In this document: positions 53,301 to 61,474 of the stretch, one piece after another | How positions within the stretch are numbered: the stretch's first letter is position 1 | Layout of the letters: the number at the start of each line of letters is the position of its first letter | Source: Emydura subglobosa | Lineage: Eukaryota; Chordata; Testudines; Chelidae | DNA: 64,000 bases | Reading direction: 5' to 3' | Assembly (NCBI GenBank): GCA_007922225.1 | Contig: ML680088.1 | Span: 15,755,967-15,819,966, forward strand | Made by a program: the position numbers and the translations under genes | The notes under the pieces: model-generated | Told to the model about the DNA's origin: nothing | Seen by the model: the letters and a program-made list of their open reading frames with translations, nothing else | Databases searched by the model: none

Positions 53301-55440
53301 GTCATTGCATATTAGATTGGGCTACTTAAATGAGCCCCTGTATTAGCAGCTTTTCACAGAGTGAACTCACCACTGGCACGCCCGCTCAGGGCTTGGTGCG
53401 GCGTAGCAGGCAGTCCTCCTCAAGCTTCCCCACAGCCTCTTTGGCTCTGCAATGGTCTGCCTCTTCTTGTGACTCAACCCTCCAGCCAGGTCACATAGAG
53501 TCCACCCCTTCCAGAGCAGATAGAGTCCAGTAAACTCAACTCAACTGAACATAACTCTTGATCCCTACCCAAACTCATTCCTCTTCAGACTCTTCACCCC
53601 TTCCCGGGCTCTGCATGGCATCCTTCCACTCTTGTGTGGAGCACACCTTCCAGGCCTTTCTTTCTGGAGGCCCGGCTCCAAACTCAACAGGTCTGTTCTC
53701 TCAGATTCTTTGCTGCCTCCCTGGACTTCTTCCTTCTTCCCTCACCTGGCTCACTGTACATCTGTCTTTTTCTAGGCCTTTCCTCCACTCCCTAGCCACC
53801 AGAAAGGGACTACAGAATTCTTCCCCTCTCTCCCTGCACATTCCTTCTCAGCCAGGCTTCCTCCCTTTATGCTCATCGCCCAGCCCTCCCCCAGCTGGGC
53901 TTCATTTTCATTTGGGCCTGGCTCACCCTTCAGATGCAACCAGCTACATTTATTGCTCTGGCTCCAGGTAACTCTTTCGTTACTTGTGCTGAGTACATCC
54001 ACCATCACACAGCTGTAAACATTAAAACTCCAGCTATAAAATAAAGGCAAGAGTTTTAAAAATATGGGTGTCTACAGTTTGACTTATAAATCCTTATTTA
54101 CCACAGGTGCCTAAATAAGCACCCTGATTTTCAGGGCTGGGCGCAAGCAGCTCCCGTTAGTCACTGTTGTATACTGAACTAGATTTTGAGTCTGATCTGT
54201 CCCAACAATTCCAGCATCCCTAGGAGTGTGGGCAGCTTGAAATGTAATGTAAGAGAACACACAGGCCTCCAACTTCTGCAGCATCCAAGAGCACTGACCA
54301 GCTCCATTTCATTTAATATAAAATAGGATAAACAAGTGTCCTAAAACAACCTTCCCCATCTTGTTCCTTGTGAAGGCATTGATTTGGCTGGTGGTTGACA
54401 AATTAGAACTAGCCAACTGCAGTCCTTTCATTTCATTTCCACTGGGACACTCGGTCCTCCAGGTCATACAGCGCAGGGGTTTTATATAAATAAACTGGAG
54501 GAAACTCCTGAACAGTTTCTTTCCTTTGTATTTCACAGTAAACGGAAAAGCAACTATTTCTATTGAGAACCGTGCTCCACTACTGTTTATGTTTAACCTG
54601 GACGAAACTAATGAACAGGGTTTAATGACATTAAAAAGGAATGGGATGAAGCTGGAGATCTATCCCCAGAAGACTGGGAACCATAAGCTACAAGTCTTTG
54701 CCAAGCCCTCCAAAGGCTCAGAGGATCCCTACAATTCTGTGTTAGAATACACCCTAGAATGCAGCTCTGTGGACAAGAACATGTGTTTCCCAAAGGACCT
54801 TGCTCAACCTGTTGGACCCAGCTGGTTCACGGAGCGGCAAGGATTCCTGAGGCCATCACACCCTGACCCCATCATTCACACCAACGACGGGCGGTGTTCT
54901 ATCACTTTCACGCTGGGTAAAGATATAAGTGTCCTAGCCACGCTGCATTTGGATAACACTAGTTTGACTGAGGATATGAGAAGAAGGCACATCATGCAAA
55001 TCCATCGAGGAAACCAAATTGAGTTTAAGATCCATCTCCCCCATGCAGGGAAGTTTGTTCTTAAAATCTATGCCAAGAAGAAGTCAGATCCAGGCCAGTA
55101 CACTTACATCTTCAACTACCTCATCACCTGCCCAAACACCAATGTGAAGTGGCCAGTTTTTCCGCAGAATTACAGCAACTGGGCAGAAGACTATGAACTA
55201 CTGGAGCCACTTGCTGGGCTGCTGCCAGCCAGCCGCAATGTTCAGTTTAAGCTTAAGCTGAATAGTATAACAAAGGCATTTGTTCAGGGTGAAAACACTT
55301 CTCCTCTGACCTTGAGTAAAGGTGGTTATTGGGAGGGAACCTGTAACACTTCTGGCTGCACAGAGGTGTTTGTCATGGTGCAACAAAACGCCAATCACAA
55401 GTTCTACTCTCACATCCTGAAGTACGAAGTAGAGACTTAG
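17667..55440 (+). CDS. KY: KY, kyphoscoliosis peptidase: complete coding span in 12 exons
   Basis: The coding exons join as 17667-17799, 24792-24848, 27683-27745, 32631-32705, 33958-33999, 34789-34845, 37422-37504, 38334-38442, 43792-43909, 50980-51165, 52865-53055 and 54539-55440. The sum is 2016 nt, or 671 codons plus stop. Every intron is GT-AG and every phase matches. The protein has a low-complexity N-terminal region (1 to about 145), a transglutaminase-like protease core (about 150-300) with Cys234, His276 and Asp291, and a C-terminal region of three beta-rich KY repeats (about 370-671). From family knowledge, KY is a muscle Z-disc protein that interacts with filamin C and IGFN1, and its loss causes kyphoscoliosis or myopathy. 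The assignment is by recognition of the protein plus its tail-to-tail position next to CEP63. The joins are inferred from splice sites and homology, not from transcripts. Confidence 0.93.
17800..18821 (+). other. KY intron 1, first part
   Basis: Nothing recognised. A splice-like segment at about 18034-18094 has an acceptor and a donor, but would leave phase 2 and does not fit KY. Confidence 0.5.
18822..19328 (-). mobile_element. CR1 LINE fragment interrupted by hAT insertion
   Basis: Starts aatcataggatcatagaaga, then gttggaagggacctcaggag. On the minus strand, 19285-19079 encodes [16 protein letters not shown] and related residues, the conserved C-terminal part of the CR1 ORF2. The 5' side of the CR1 ends at the hAT junction (TSD 19329-19336). 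Confidence 0.85.
19660..20334 (-). pseudogene. Ty3/gypsy-type gag-protease fragment (broken)
   Basis: On the minus strand, 20334-19888 reads a gag C-terminal region ending in a CCHC zinc knuckle ([14 protein letters not shown]). One in-frame stop at 19887-19885 separates it from a retropepsin-like segment ([14 protein letters not shown]). No reverse transcriptase or LTR follows. It is a 5'- and 3'-truncated relic inside the hAT element. Confidence 0.75.
20432..22320 (-). pseudogene. Penelope-like element: reverse transcriptase plus GIY-YIG endonuclease (broken)
   Basis: Read 5' to 3' on the minus strand: an N-terminal [20 protein letters not shown] segment, RT motifs [27 protein letters not shown] and YIDDIFI (catalytic Asp pair), then at 20728-20432 the GIY-YIG domain with [19 protein letters not shown] and [11 protein letters not shown] followed by GIY-YIG is diagnostic of Penelope-like elements. 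Segments lie in different frames (22283-22014, 22174-21842, 21911-21363, 20728-20432), so frameshifts have disabled it. Confidence 0.9.
22648..23936 (+). other. KY intron 1: AT-rich, tgaaaatttt-type low-complexity sequence
   Basis: Repeated gaaaatgttt and aaaattttgg phrases occur at 22800-23110 and 23520-23880. A G-run with one T interruption is at about 23005-23023. Similar stretches are at 28440-28560 and 42960-43380. Probably a decayed interspersed repeat; no coding signal. Confidence 0.4.
23937..24130 (+). mobile_element. MIR-type (CORE) SINE
   Basis: Contains the MIR core: ctggctctgccactggcctg, gtgaccttgggcaagtcgct and ctctgtgactcagttttccc, then aaatggggataatgatactg and aaagtgctttgggatct. 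A minus-strand copy of its 3' half lies at 44355-44465. Confidence 0.75.
24792..24848 (+). CDS. KY: KY coding exon 2 (57 nt cassette)
   Basis: The acceptor is catccattag and the donor is cgtg|gtatgt. With one base from exon 1 it reads [19 protein letters not shown], resembling the GFQG-GN segment of the mammalian N-terminal region as I recall it. It is phase 1 to phase 1, so it could be skipped without frameshift. It lies in a disordered, weakly conserved part of the protein, so support comes mainly from splice sites, phase and the short match. Confidence 0.72.
24849..26039 (+). other. KY intron 2, first part
   Basis: No exon or clear repeat. Contains an A-run near 25724-25741. Confidence 0.5.
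26040..26180 (+). repeat. SINE/LINE-type tail in KY intron 2
   Basis: Contains aggtgctgtacacagacatg, then gagacagtccctgccccaca and gaacttacactctaa, a phrase set frequent in ancient amniote SINE/LINE tails (MIR/L3 type). Family uncertain. Confidence 0.4.
26293..26576. mobile_element. Small hAT-like element
   Basis: The left end CAGTGTTTTTCAA (26293) and the right end TTGAGAAACACTG are near-perfect inverted repeats. The flanks cattagac and aactagac agree at most positions, consistent with a decayed 8-bp TSD. The interior is noncoding. Confidence 0.6.
26585..27305 (+). repeat. CT-rich LTR-like repeat
   Basis: CT-rich. Ends with ctctctaattggctgcctct, ctattaacccc and gccccatcac. Shares ordered phrases with 3720-4665. 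Open frames within it are composition artefacts. Confidence 0.4.
27683..27745 (+). CDS. KY: KY coding exon 3 (63 nt cassette)
   Basis: The acceptor is catacaaacag and the donor is gaag|gtatgt; it is phase 1 to 1. It encodes [20 protein letters not shown], matching the P-Q-VITSY segment of KY. The cysteine-containing PC sequence is not part of the catalytic core. Confidence 0.85.
27925..28785. repeat. Mosaic of gtctacact-type DNA-transposon fragments
   Basis: Left ggtctgatctacaactaaaag and right tagtgtagatctggcctaaa are roughly inverted. The interior has ggtatagct/agctataccgg phrases in opposite orientations (28160 and 28660). Probably one or two non-autonomous TIR elements in KY intron 3. 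Confidence 0.4.
28786..29319 (+). other. KY intron 3, unrecognised part
   Basis: Nothing recognised. Confidence 0.5.
29320..29796 (+). mobile_element. CR1 LINE 3' fragment
   Basis: Encodes [20 protein letters not shown] at about 29337-29400 and carries the later gtcccttccagccctacatt, then attctatga tail at 29790. Plus orientation, 5'-truncated, with a stop after SLEKR. Confidence 0.88.
29797..30868 (+). other. KY intron 3, with C22 homopolymer
   Basis: No exon. A run of 22 C lies at 30362-30383. Overlapping open frames around 30258-30872 are compositional. Confidence 0.45.
30869..31916 (-). mobile_element. CR1 LINE 3' fragment, about 1 kb
   Basis: Starts atagatccatagatttcaag, then gctagaagggaccactgtga and tcatctagtccgatctcctg. 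Later gcactctgag-type and ggtccctatgggatcctact phrases belong to the CR1 body in reverse. It ends at the Penelope-type tail that follows. Confidence 0.8.
31917..31953 (+). ncRNA. Hammerhead ribozyme-like motif, core mutated
   Basis: CTGAAGA, A, stem II GAGCT/AGCTC with loop ctgtac, then AAAA where the core needs GAAA, then GCTTGTCTC. The G-to-A change at 31941 should inactivate it. Confidence 0.45.
31917..32062 (+). repeat. Penelope-type terminal repeat fragment
   Basis: The order is hammerhead-like core, then gcttgtctcttttgccaaca, gaagatggtccaatagaaga, caccttgtctctctaatatc and ctgggaccaacatggctaca. The architecture parallels the repeat at 2127-2290, although the bases differ. Confidence 0.5.
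32631..32705 (+). CDS. KY: KY coding exon 4 (75 nt cassette)
   Basis: The acceptor is attcattgcag and the donor is gaaag|gtacat; it is phase 1 to 1. It encodes [20 protein letters not shown] followed by SPGK. The TVEVHPR and PQL-KKF features are conserved in KY proteins. Confidence 0.9.
32706..33957 (+). other. KY intron 4
   Basis: Nothing recognised. Confidence 0.5.
33958..33999 (+). CDS. KY: KY coding exon 5 (42 nt cassette)
   Basis: The acceptor is ggttattgcag and the donor is aaag|gtgaga; it is phase 1 to 1. It encodes [13 protein letters not shown] between G half-codons. The exon is short and in a low-conservation linker. Perfect phase and strong splice sites support it. Confidence 0.75.
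34789..34845 (+). CDS. KY: KY coding exon 6 (57 nt cassette)
   Basis: The acceptor is caaccttctag and the donor is catg|gtaact; it is phase 1 to 1. It encodes [18 protein letters not shown]. The P-GGKD-H motif directly precedes the AYPWD segment of the next exon, as in mammalian KY. Confidence 0.88.
34846..37421 (+). other. KY intron 6
   Basis: No exon. A four-unit ggct run is near 35528. A possible tRNA-derived SINE remnant lies at about 36240-36310 (ttcgggcaatagaggctcat...ccccaggttcaatcc). A palindromic taactttactcatgg.../...gagtaaagttactc unit is at about 36915-36980. Confidence 0.4.
37422..37504 (+). CDS. KY: KY coding exon 7
   Basis: The acceptor is gtttgtttccag and the donor is tcaaag|gtaggt. 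It enters in phase 1 and leaves in phase 0 after residue 170. It encodes [20 protein letters not shown] plus LDAYASK, the conserved segment that leads into the transglutaminase-like domain. Confidence 0.93.
37505..38333 (+). other. KY intron 7
   Basis: Nothing recognised. Confidence 0.5.
38334..38442 (+). CDS. KY: KY coding exon 8, start of transglutaminase-like core
   Basis: The acceptor is ccaaaacag and the donor is catag|gtaggt (phase 1). It encodes [20 protein letters not shown], then [16 protein letters not shown]. The helical D-E-K-VRAI-WIC-HI signature is typical of the N-terminal half of transglutaminase-like folds. Residues 171-207. Confidence 0.93.
38443..40989 (+). other. KY intron 8, first part
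   Basis: No exon with fitting splice sites. A G-run is at about 39839-39853. A short palindromic cattgaagtcagtgg unit is at about 39337. Confidence 0.45.
40990..41620 (+). repeat. CT-rich stretch, possible LTR-like repeat
   Basis: CT-rich with cctcaggacctgaagctcct and ctggactcagtcaggctcct phrases, resembling the CT-rich repeats at 3720 and 53330. More diverged; assignment tentative. Confidence 0.3.
41621..43791 (+). other. KY intron 8, second part
   Basis: No exon. 42960-43380 is an AT-rich attttgaacc/aaaatgaaac stretch ending cagctctaccaac, similar in style to 22800-23880. Confidence 0.4.
43792..43909 (+). CDS. KY: KY coding exon 9 with catalytic cysteine
   Basis: The acceptor is catttctccag and the donor is tgcag|gtaaat (phase 2). 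It encodes [11 protein letters not shown], then [20 protein letters not shown]. The nucleophile is Cys234 in VCSGYAGLF (TGT at 43872-43874). The GKSVCSGYA context is the canonical transglutaminase-like G-x-C-x-GYA motif. My recollection of mammalian KY has a less canonical sequence just before the cysteine, so this exon may differ there. QQMC at the end is followed by a split Ser codon. Confidence 0.93.
44355..44465 (-). mobile_element. MIR-type SINE, 3' half, reverse orientation
   Basis: Its reverse complement runs actgatactgacctcctttg, taaagcactttgagatctac, tgatgaaaagc, closely matching 24056-24120. It lies directly before a CR1 copy. Confidence 0.65.
44477..45985 (-). mobile_element. CR1 LINE with internal deletion
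   Basis: The 3' end is at 44477 (cagaatcatagaagattagg). 44987-44655 encodes [20 protein letters not shown], 45127-44939 encodes [20 protein letters not shown], and 45880-45674 encodes [20 protein letters not shown], an endonuclease-side segment of ORF2. Endonuclease and late-ORF2 pieces sit within about 0.5 kb, so the reverse-transcriptase core is missing. Stops and frame changes show it is dead. Confidence 0.85.
45986..47049 (+). other. KY intron 9, part
   Basis: Nothing recognised. Confidence 0.5.
47050..47330. mobile_element. Short TIR element, copy 2
   Basis: Shares cggcggcaaaatc, atcgatctttct, gagcggtcagtg, caggaagtcgactgagta and ccccctcaagtagc in order with 15288-15555. The ends aggatatgtctatactaac and gtcagtgtagaagaggg are roughly inverted. 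Confidence 0.6.
47331..47390. repeat. (TC)n(AC)n microsatellite
   Basis: About ten TC units followed by about nineteen CA units, directly abutting the TIR element end. Confidence 0.95.
47391..50979 (+). other. KY intron 9, 3' part
   Basis: No exon. Short palindromic units lie at about 48895-48965 (ttacaccagtgtaaatc...tcaatggagtaactcc) and 49435-49470. A cctaagggaattag phrase at 48818 recalls the gcacctaag-type repeat. Confidence 0.4.
50980..51165 (+). CDS. KY: KY coding exon 10 with catalytic His and Asp
   Basis: The exon begins after ccttcccttag. A second AG eight bases on (cttgcag) is excluded because only the first keeps phase 2 and restores LAGVQC. It encodes [20 protein letters not shown], then [20 protein letters not shown]. 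His276 (CAT 51068-51070) and Asp291 (GAC 51113-51115) complete the triad with Cys234. The donor is tttaa|gtatgg, phase 2. Confidence 0.93.
51360..51650. repeat. gcacctaag-type interspersed repeat
   Basis: Internally repetitive: attttcaaaagcacctaagt, cattttcaaaagtgtcttag, aggagcctacgtttcagtga, caatgggacctaggcttcta. Similar phrasing occurs at 13385-13570 and 59940-60040. Family not recognised. Confidence 0.45.
51651..52864 (+). other. KY intron 10, 3' part
   Basis: Nothing recognised. Confidence 0.45.
52865..53055 (+). CDS. KY: KY coding exon 11
   Basis: The acceptor is cttgttccag and the donor is aacag|gtaaag (phase 1). It encodes [20 protein letters not shown], then NSNWQLLKP and TLKEYESNM. 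The FYFLTHP-LFI-DHFPD-NWQLL signature closes the transglutaminase-like domain in KY proteins. Confidence 0.94.
53330..53975 (+). repeat. CT-rich LTR-like repeat in KY intron 11
   Basis: CT-rich with agccctcccccagctgggct and tcattttcatttgggcctgg, matching the order of phrases in 3720-4665 (ccaccccagctggtcttcat). A G-run of about 13 lies just before, near 53187-53200. Confidence 0.4.
54539..55440 (+). CDS. KY: KY coding exon 12 (terminal), C-terminal KY repeats
   Basis: The acceptor is gtatttcacag; the stop TAG is at 55438-55440. It supplies about 300 residues, nearly half of the protein. Three related beta-rich units can be seen: [10 protein letters not shown] to [20 protein letters not shown] to FNYLITC, and NVQFKLKLN to HILKYEVET. 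Each ends in an aromatic-rich strand. [20 protein letters not shown] links units one and two. Such Ig-like folds follow the peptidase core in KY-family proteins. The single large terminal exon is typical of the gene. Confidence 0.95.
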
Positions 55441-56075
55441 TAAACCCCTCTCCTGTTCTTTTCATCATCTTGCACAAATCAACATTTCAACATGTCCAAA
55501 ACCCACATCATTTTGTGTGTCCATTGGCACCCTCCACCAAATCTATTAATCCATCAAATATGGAGCAACATTCAGGTATCTTTGGAAGAGCACATGCAAT
55601 ACAATGAGATCAAAACTAGCAAAAATCAGTAACCGTTACTGTGTAGGGAATCCAAATTAACTACAGACTCTGTTAGGTGATACTTCCAGAGAGATGGTTT
55701 GAGGGAAGCGATTGACTTTTTATGTCCACAGCATTAACATATCAGCAGTAACTGCTGGTTTCTGAGTTATCGTGCATCACCAAAAAGATTTATCAGGACT
55801 ACTCCAAGAAGAATCTGGTTACTCATGGGGTAGGGAAAAGAAAGAACCTTATACTTTTGCAATATGACTCTGCAGTAGTTTAAGAACCTATAAACCAGGG
55901 CTCCTGGGTATCTCTAGCATAGCAGCAAAATACATCCCAGAGAAGAGATGTACTACTGAAAGAATATACAGTAAGTGAAGGCTTTCTTGTGCACTTCATT
56001 GTCTTATGAATTTAAATACTACAAAATGACTGTTTTTACACTAGATATTCAATAAAAACATTAATTTTTACCTTA
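55441..56075 (+). other. KY: KY 3' untranslated region
   Basis: The sequence runs from the stop codon to just past an AATAAA at 56051-56056, giving a 3' UTR of roughly 630 nt. No repeat is recognised inside it. The end is inferred from the signal and from the GT-rich sequence after it. Confidence 0.65.
56051..56056 (+). terminator. KY poly(A) signal
   Basis: Canonical AATAAA, followed within about 30-45 bases by a GT/T-rich stretch (ttggttgtttgagttgt) that fits a downstream cleavage element. Confidence 0.65.
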
Positions 56076-56076
56076 T

Positions 56077-59000
56077 TACTTGGTTGTTTGAGTTGTAACA
56101 CTTTTGCTATAAAGTGGTAAATCAGTCTATCTAGTATGCTACAATTCTTTTATCTCAATTACAAAAAGGAGCTTTCTGCCATATGTAAGGTCACAATTAA
56201 ACTGGGAATAATGTTAGTTCTCAAAGCCAACATTTAAAAAGAACCAACCTTTCTGTCCAAGACAGAACTTCTGAATGTGACGGGATATCCAGGGCATTGC
56301 CCTGACAAGAGTAATCAGTGGAACTTTGGGTCTGTGCAGAAGCACACATTATTGATGATATCCTATACGAAAACATAATTCATAGTGCCCTATTCACAGA
56401 GAGAGAAATTTCCATGCAGAAGGCAAGGTGAGTAGTCTCACTTTTAATAGCTGATGAAATTTTTTTTTTTTTTTTAAACAAAATACTCTTCACTTTCATG
56501 AAAATGTTAATGTACATAAACTTCAGTGTGTTCCAAGGGGTAGCATTTTGTTTGAACTTGATTTTTTTCCCCCAAAACAAAGTTATAATTTCTCATTCAA
56601 TTTATTGCACTCATGGAACAATATGAGCTTCTTCTGTTGGCAAAAATAGTGTCTGGCAATTCGTTTTCCAGAATGCCAGTGAATGCAATGCTTTGGGGAC
56701 TGTGTGCACTGTGATGTGGTGAAGGGACTCCATGCAGCATCTATGAGCAAGGTAAAGCCATCCTCAAGCAGTCCCTGGCCTTTTACAGGGCTGGGTGGAT
56801 TGGCAGCTGCTCATGCGAATGATGCTAATTCTTGCCAGCAGGAAGCTGATTCCCTGCGGAGCAGAATATCTAACACAGCAGGGATGCAGACAGAAGAAAG
56901 AGGGAAACCCAAGGGTGTTCGGTTTGCTCTGATTGAGCTCTGTGAAGGCTGAACCAAGACTCCTATGACAGCTTGAGTGTGGGCCTTGGCTGAAGCAAGC
57001 CCAGCTTTATTTTGGCCTCTGGCAGAGGAATATATTTTTCCTTTGGACCACAGCTTTCAGCTGGAGGAGGCCACGAGGTTTGATCCAGCTCTCAGATTTC
57101 ATACAAGCGGATCCTTGCAGACATTTCAGCTCTATCCCAGGCATACACAGCCTCCTGGGTGAACTATTACTATTCCGGTGGGCCCTGAGCTGCTAGGAAT
57201 TTCAACATCTAAAATGACAAGTTTGACATGTTCAATTACACCTGTTCCACACCATCGCCATGGCATCAGAATCCAGTGTGGCCAGAGCTGCAATTGCCAG
57301 GGGGAGACAGGAGCACAGCAGCCTACTTTGAAAGTGCAATTCCAAGGGGCAGTCCTACACCCTACCCTAATTCCCAGCAAGTACTCCTACTCAGGGTCCA
57401 GCAGCCAGCCCCATGCATCTATAGACCAGGCCGACACAGATACAGGCTGCTTCCAGAGGCTATACCTGCTCCCGAGGTATGACCGTAGTAAAGCCCTTGC
57501 AAATGGCTAGAGAGAGACAAGGCTCCAGCTCCTCTTCCCTAAAGTCTGTTTATGACAAGAAAGTCCTTAAACCTTCACCCAGTAGGTTAGGTGGCAGGGG
57601 GAAGGGAATTGGAATCAAGGTAAGCCCGAACTATTCATATAACAGATTGTCTCAGAGAGCAGTAAAAAGAAATTGCCCTAAGGTGAAAATAGTTTCTTTG
57701 TACAGATTTCCCTTCACTATCATGACAACACAGTCTCAGGGACTCATTTTCTCCCCTGGGCTATAGCATACTGTTATTACCCTCAATACAAGCAGTCAAT
57801 TTGTTTTAGTGTCTCTCTCTCGGTGTATACCCCCATCCCTTGGATTAAATAGACACAAGACCTAAATGCAATATCACACATGGATAAGGAACAATCTACT
57901 GTACATCTGATGACATCTCACATATCTGGTGAGACCAGCATTAAAAGTCTTACCAACATGGCAAACTTTCCCTTTCACGTGGTACAGACTAGAAATCGAG
58001 GTACGACTCACTACTAATTCATTTCCATATATTTTTTAAAATGAAACAGAAGGCAAACATCAGACTCAGACTTGCAAATGTGTAGGAAATTCTTCAGTGT
58101 TATTAAAAGGATGAGTTCAAAGACAGAAAAAACCCCTCCAGCTTCATTAATTATAAAACTGCTAGGACCAAGTAATTATTCCGAGGGGATATTCAACATT
58201 CAGAAGGCATAAAATGAATGCATGGAAACCCTGCAGCCCCAGATAAAAGTGCCTAAGAAGTCTGGAGTTCCATCTCCCTCCAGGATAAACAACCCTATTC
58301 CTCCTCCTCCCAAAAAAACCAGGCATAAAACTGTAAAGTATAGCACACATCATCGATAAGTCAACTCACCCCACCAATTCAAATGGACTATTATCCTTCA
58401 GTCTGAATGGAGACTGGAAGAGTTTCTGTAACTCTATGCCATGTAGAGGAGTAATTACTCTGAGCTAGGAATTCACATTGTCTGGTGTGATTGGCTAATG
58501 TCAGAGGTCTCATCCTTTTTCATATTGGCAAATTATTCTACACACATACAAGTGATGAACTTTGGTAACTGCCTCTCAGCTCCTCAATCTGTCAATTATT
58601 ATAGCTAATTGCTTCAATAATGGCCCAAATGTAATAGTGTATTTAGGTGCGTGGGATGCTGATGGAATAGTATTTTCATGCCACTCATTACAGCACAAGC
58701 GAATGACATATTGCCTTTGAGATTGCTAAATGAGTAGGGATGACTAGCTGTCATCTTGCTTCGGTTTGAACAGTATATCCATATCCCAAAGCGGGGCTGT
58801 ATCACCCGACCTGGTGTGACTGGGCTAATTGCGCCTTTCCTAGCACATAATGTCTGTTAAACTTTCTTTCCTCTCCAATTATCAACGAATAGGCTCCATG
58901 AATGGGCACATGAGAACCTTGAGTGTTACCCAATTACAGCCATCATCGACTTCAGGATTTACCAGGTTTTGCTAATCATAGGGCAAATTCCTGGCCCCTA

Positions 59001-60919
59001 TTGGAGTTTTGCCATTGACTAGATAATGGCCAGGATTCCACCCCGATGTTTGTATATTCCAGCTCATGGAAGCCTTAAGAGCCTTTACTATTGTTGCCTC
59101 TTTGGCCCAAGTGCTTAGCCAATATATGGGGCCTTGCTGAGTTGTTTCCATTGGCCTACCTCTGCTCCAATTGAAGTCAGAGTCAGAGGAGAGCCAGGCC
59201 ATCGCTAAGCATTCTGGAAAGTCCTCCCACCACAGTGCAACTTCAGGCCCTATACATGATATGGGAAAAGGAGTGTCCATAATAAATGGTGTTCATTGCA
59301 AAAGGGCACTAGGTCCTATTGTGTGACACAAAAGGCTCTAGAAGCATCACTCATTTCTAGAGAGCGGGTGGGATCCACAAATCCTACACATTTTTAAGTT
59401 TCCCAGGCAGTGTAGGAAAGCACTCAAACATGCACTGACTGAGTGTGCTCACAGCTGTTGGGATGGGCGTGGATGAGCCAAGAGTTCCCAAACCACAATA
59501 GAACGCCTTTGGCTTTGACAGGCATTACTTACCACCTTCACTGGACAGTATAGAGCAAATGGAGCTGATTATCGCTTTTGGTACATCTTCATGCAGTCTG
59601 TGATTTTCCTAGTGTCAAGCCGCTCCAGAATGGCGTGAAACTGATGAAAAGTTGTGACAAACTAATAATGACAGATAGACACAGAAAGTGGCAAATGTGG
59701 GGAGGGAGACGCCAATACCGCACACCACACATTTTAAAACAGGCTGCATTTAGGCGTCAAGCTAATGCAGCAGGGTGCTCAGCAGTGCTGATCAATACCC
59801 ACCTGGAGCATGCCCAGGGAACCCACAGCCTTGCCAAGGTGGGGCAGGATGAGCATGAGTCGTGGGGAGATGGAATGGGAAAGTGGAGTCTGAGCAGCAG
59901 GAAAAGGAAGCATAACAAAGGAGAGGAGGAAAGACAATGGCTGGGACCTAGGGAATTAGGCACCCAACTCCCACTGACTTTCAGTGATAACTGGGAACCT
60001 AACTCTCCTAGGGATTTTTGAATCTCTCACCTAATACATAACATGGGCATAAAATCCTTTCTGATTTTTCAGCTGACAATTTAATAAACTTTGGCCCACT
60101 GGCCTATTCATTATGAGGACCCTTACTGGAGCTATGGCAGCATTAGCTCACCACCTTGTCACGTGACTGGCTTAGCCAATCTGCTCCATGTTATAAACAA
60201 AGCTAGTATATCAAACAAAAGAACTGGCGAGGATGGATTAGGAATTCATTGTTTATCAACAAAAAAGCATCAGGCTTGGTCTCCAATCTGTTCCCTTAGA
60301 TGTGACAGAACACACACAGCAAACAGCCAAGGACAAGTGCCTTAAGATGTATCCTTCCTGTCGGAACGAAACAACTTCTCAGAAGTTATCTGGCACATTG
60401 ACCTGACTCCTAAAACCACTCTTACAGCTCCCACCTGCTGCTCAGTGCTCTGTAATACAGCTGTTGTACAAATAAAGTGGCTCTCATTCATGTGTTTATC
60501 CCTTACACACAACTTCATCTTCTGTTCCAACTGTTTTTCTTTTATCTCCATCACCACCGTACTGAGAATTCTGCCATCTTTCTTTGTTTTCTGCTTGGGT
60601 ATTTTGCTGCCTCAGTATCTGTGAAAGCAATACAAGAGCAAGATGGAACTGAATAGAAATGAACAGCACAGCACCAGCCACATGTAGGAGTTGCACGAAG
60701 CTCCAGGAAATATTTACCAACAGTACACTAGGAGAGGAAAGCTTCATTTGGAAAGAATTTCTTCCCCAATTAGGCCAGTTGCATACCTTGTTTTTTGAAT
60801 AAAGCGTAACAACTCTTGGAAGCAGATGGTCAGATTAATTCCCTGGAGATGGGATACAGATGAAAACTCCCTGGCTGGAAGAGATTTACTTTGTGCCTTT
60901 AGGGAGGTGAAGGAATGAG
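56077..60919. other. Intergenic between convergent KY and CEP63
   Basis: About 4.8 kb without a supported gene. A gcacctaag-type fragment is at 59940-60040 and a palindromic ctggcccctattgg...gccaggattcc unit at about 58987-59043. Several 60-150-codon frames lack splice or family support. Confidence 0.55.
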
Positions 60920-61315
60920 GGATTTTTCCTTTTTTGCTTTATTTATTTTTTTTACAGATATAAAAATAATTTTAAGTAGTTTACACTGGAATTTGCTCTG
61001 GGAAGACATCAATCACAATCACACACACTCCCTCTCCGAACAGAGACCTCTGGCCTCCTGAGTCATCGCGTGCTGGATACAGCATTTCAGATGGAGTTGT
61101 ACTTTCACCTGCACAATCACTCCCGCCAGTCAAAGTGTTTTGCTTCAGAGACGAGCATGATTTCTTTGGTTTCCACACGGCTAATTCAGCTTGGGGAAGG
61201 TGGGGACGTCTTTCCCTCGTGTTCTGAGTTCTGTTAGATTCATAGTACCATCCCCCTCACAGTTTGATGTGGTTTAATTAAACGAGTCTTCAAATCCACA
61301 GACCTCAAAGAGCTG
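60920..61315 (-). other. CEP63: CEP63 3' UTR with poly(A) signals
   Basis: Two overlapping AATAAA hexamers on the minus strand (60943-60938 and 60947-60942) lie about 370 nt after the stop. The extent is inferred from these signals. Confidence 0.5.
60938..60947 (-). terminator. CEP63 poly(A) signals (overlapping pair)
   Basis: The plus-strand tttatttatt reads as two overlapping AATAAA signals on the minus strand, in the expected place after the CEP63 stop. Confidence 0.5.
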
Positions 61316-61474
61316 TTACTTATGGTGTGTAAACTGTTTCACTGTTCTTTCACTCTCCCTTTTCAGTTCCTCAATGTGAGCATCTAAGCGTTCCAGGATA
61401 TGCTGAGATCTCACTTCTTCCTCCTCCAAAAACCTTGCTGCTATTGAGCCAATCGGAGCTGTAGGCAGGGGGCA
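61316..61474 (-). CDS. CEP63: CEP63 terminal coding exon
   Basis: The acceptor is ttctcttttag, then 52 codons and TAA (61316-61318). The product starts [20 protein letters not shown], continues [20 protein letters not shown] and ends [12 protein letters not shown]. Heptad spacing of Leu/Ile indicates a coiled coil. This matches the conserved CEP63 C-terminus closely. Confidence 0.92.
   Translation of the reverse strand, partial: CPLPTAPIGSIAARFLEEEEVRSQHILERLDAHIEELKRESERTVKQFTHHK

Noticed and set aside
57132..57510. Overlapping frames downstream of KY
   Set aside because: No homology recognised, no splice signals, and both strands are equally open.
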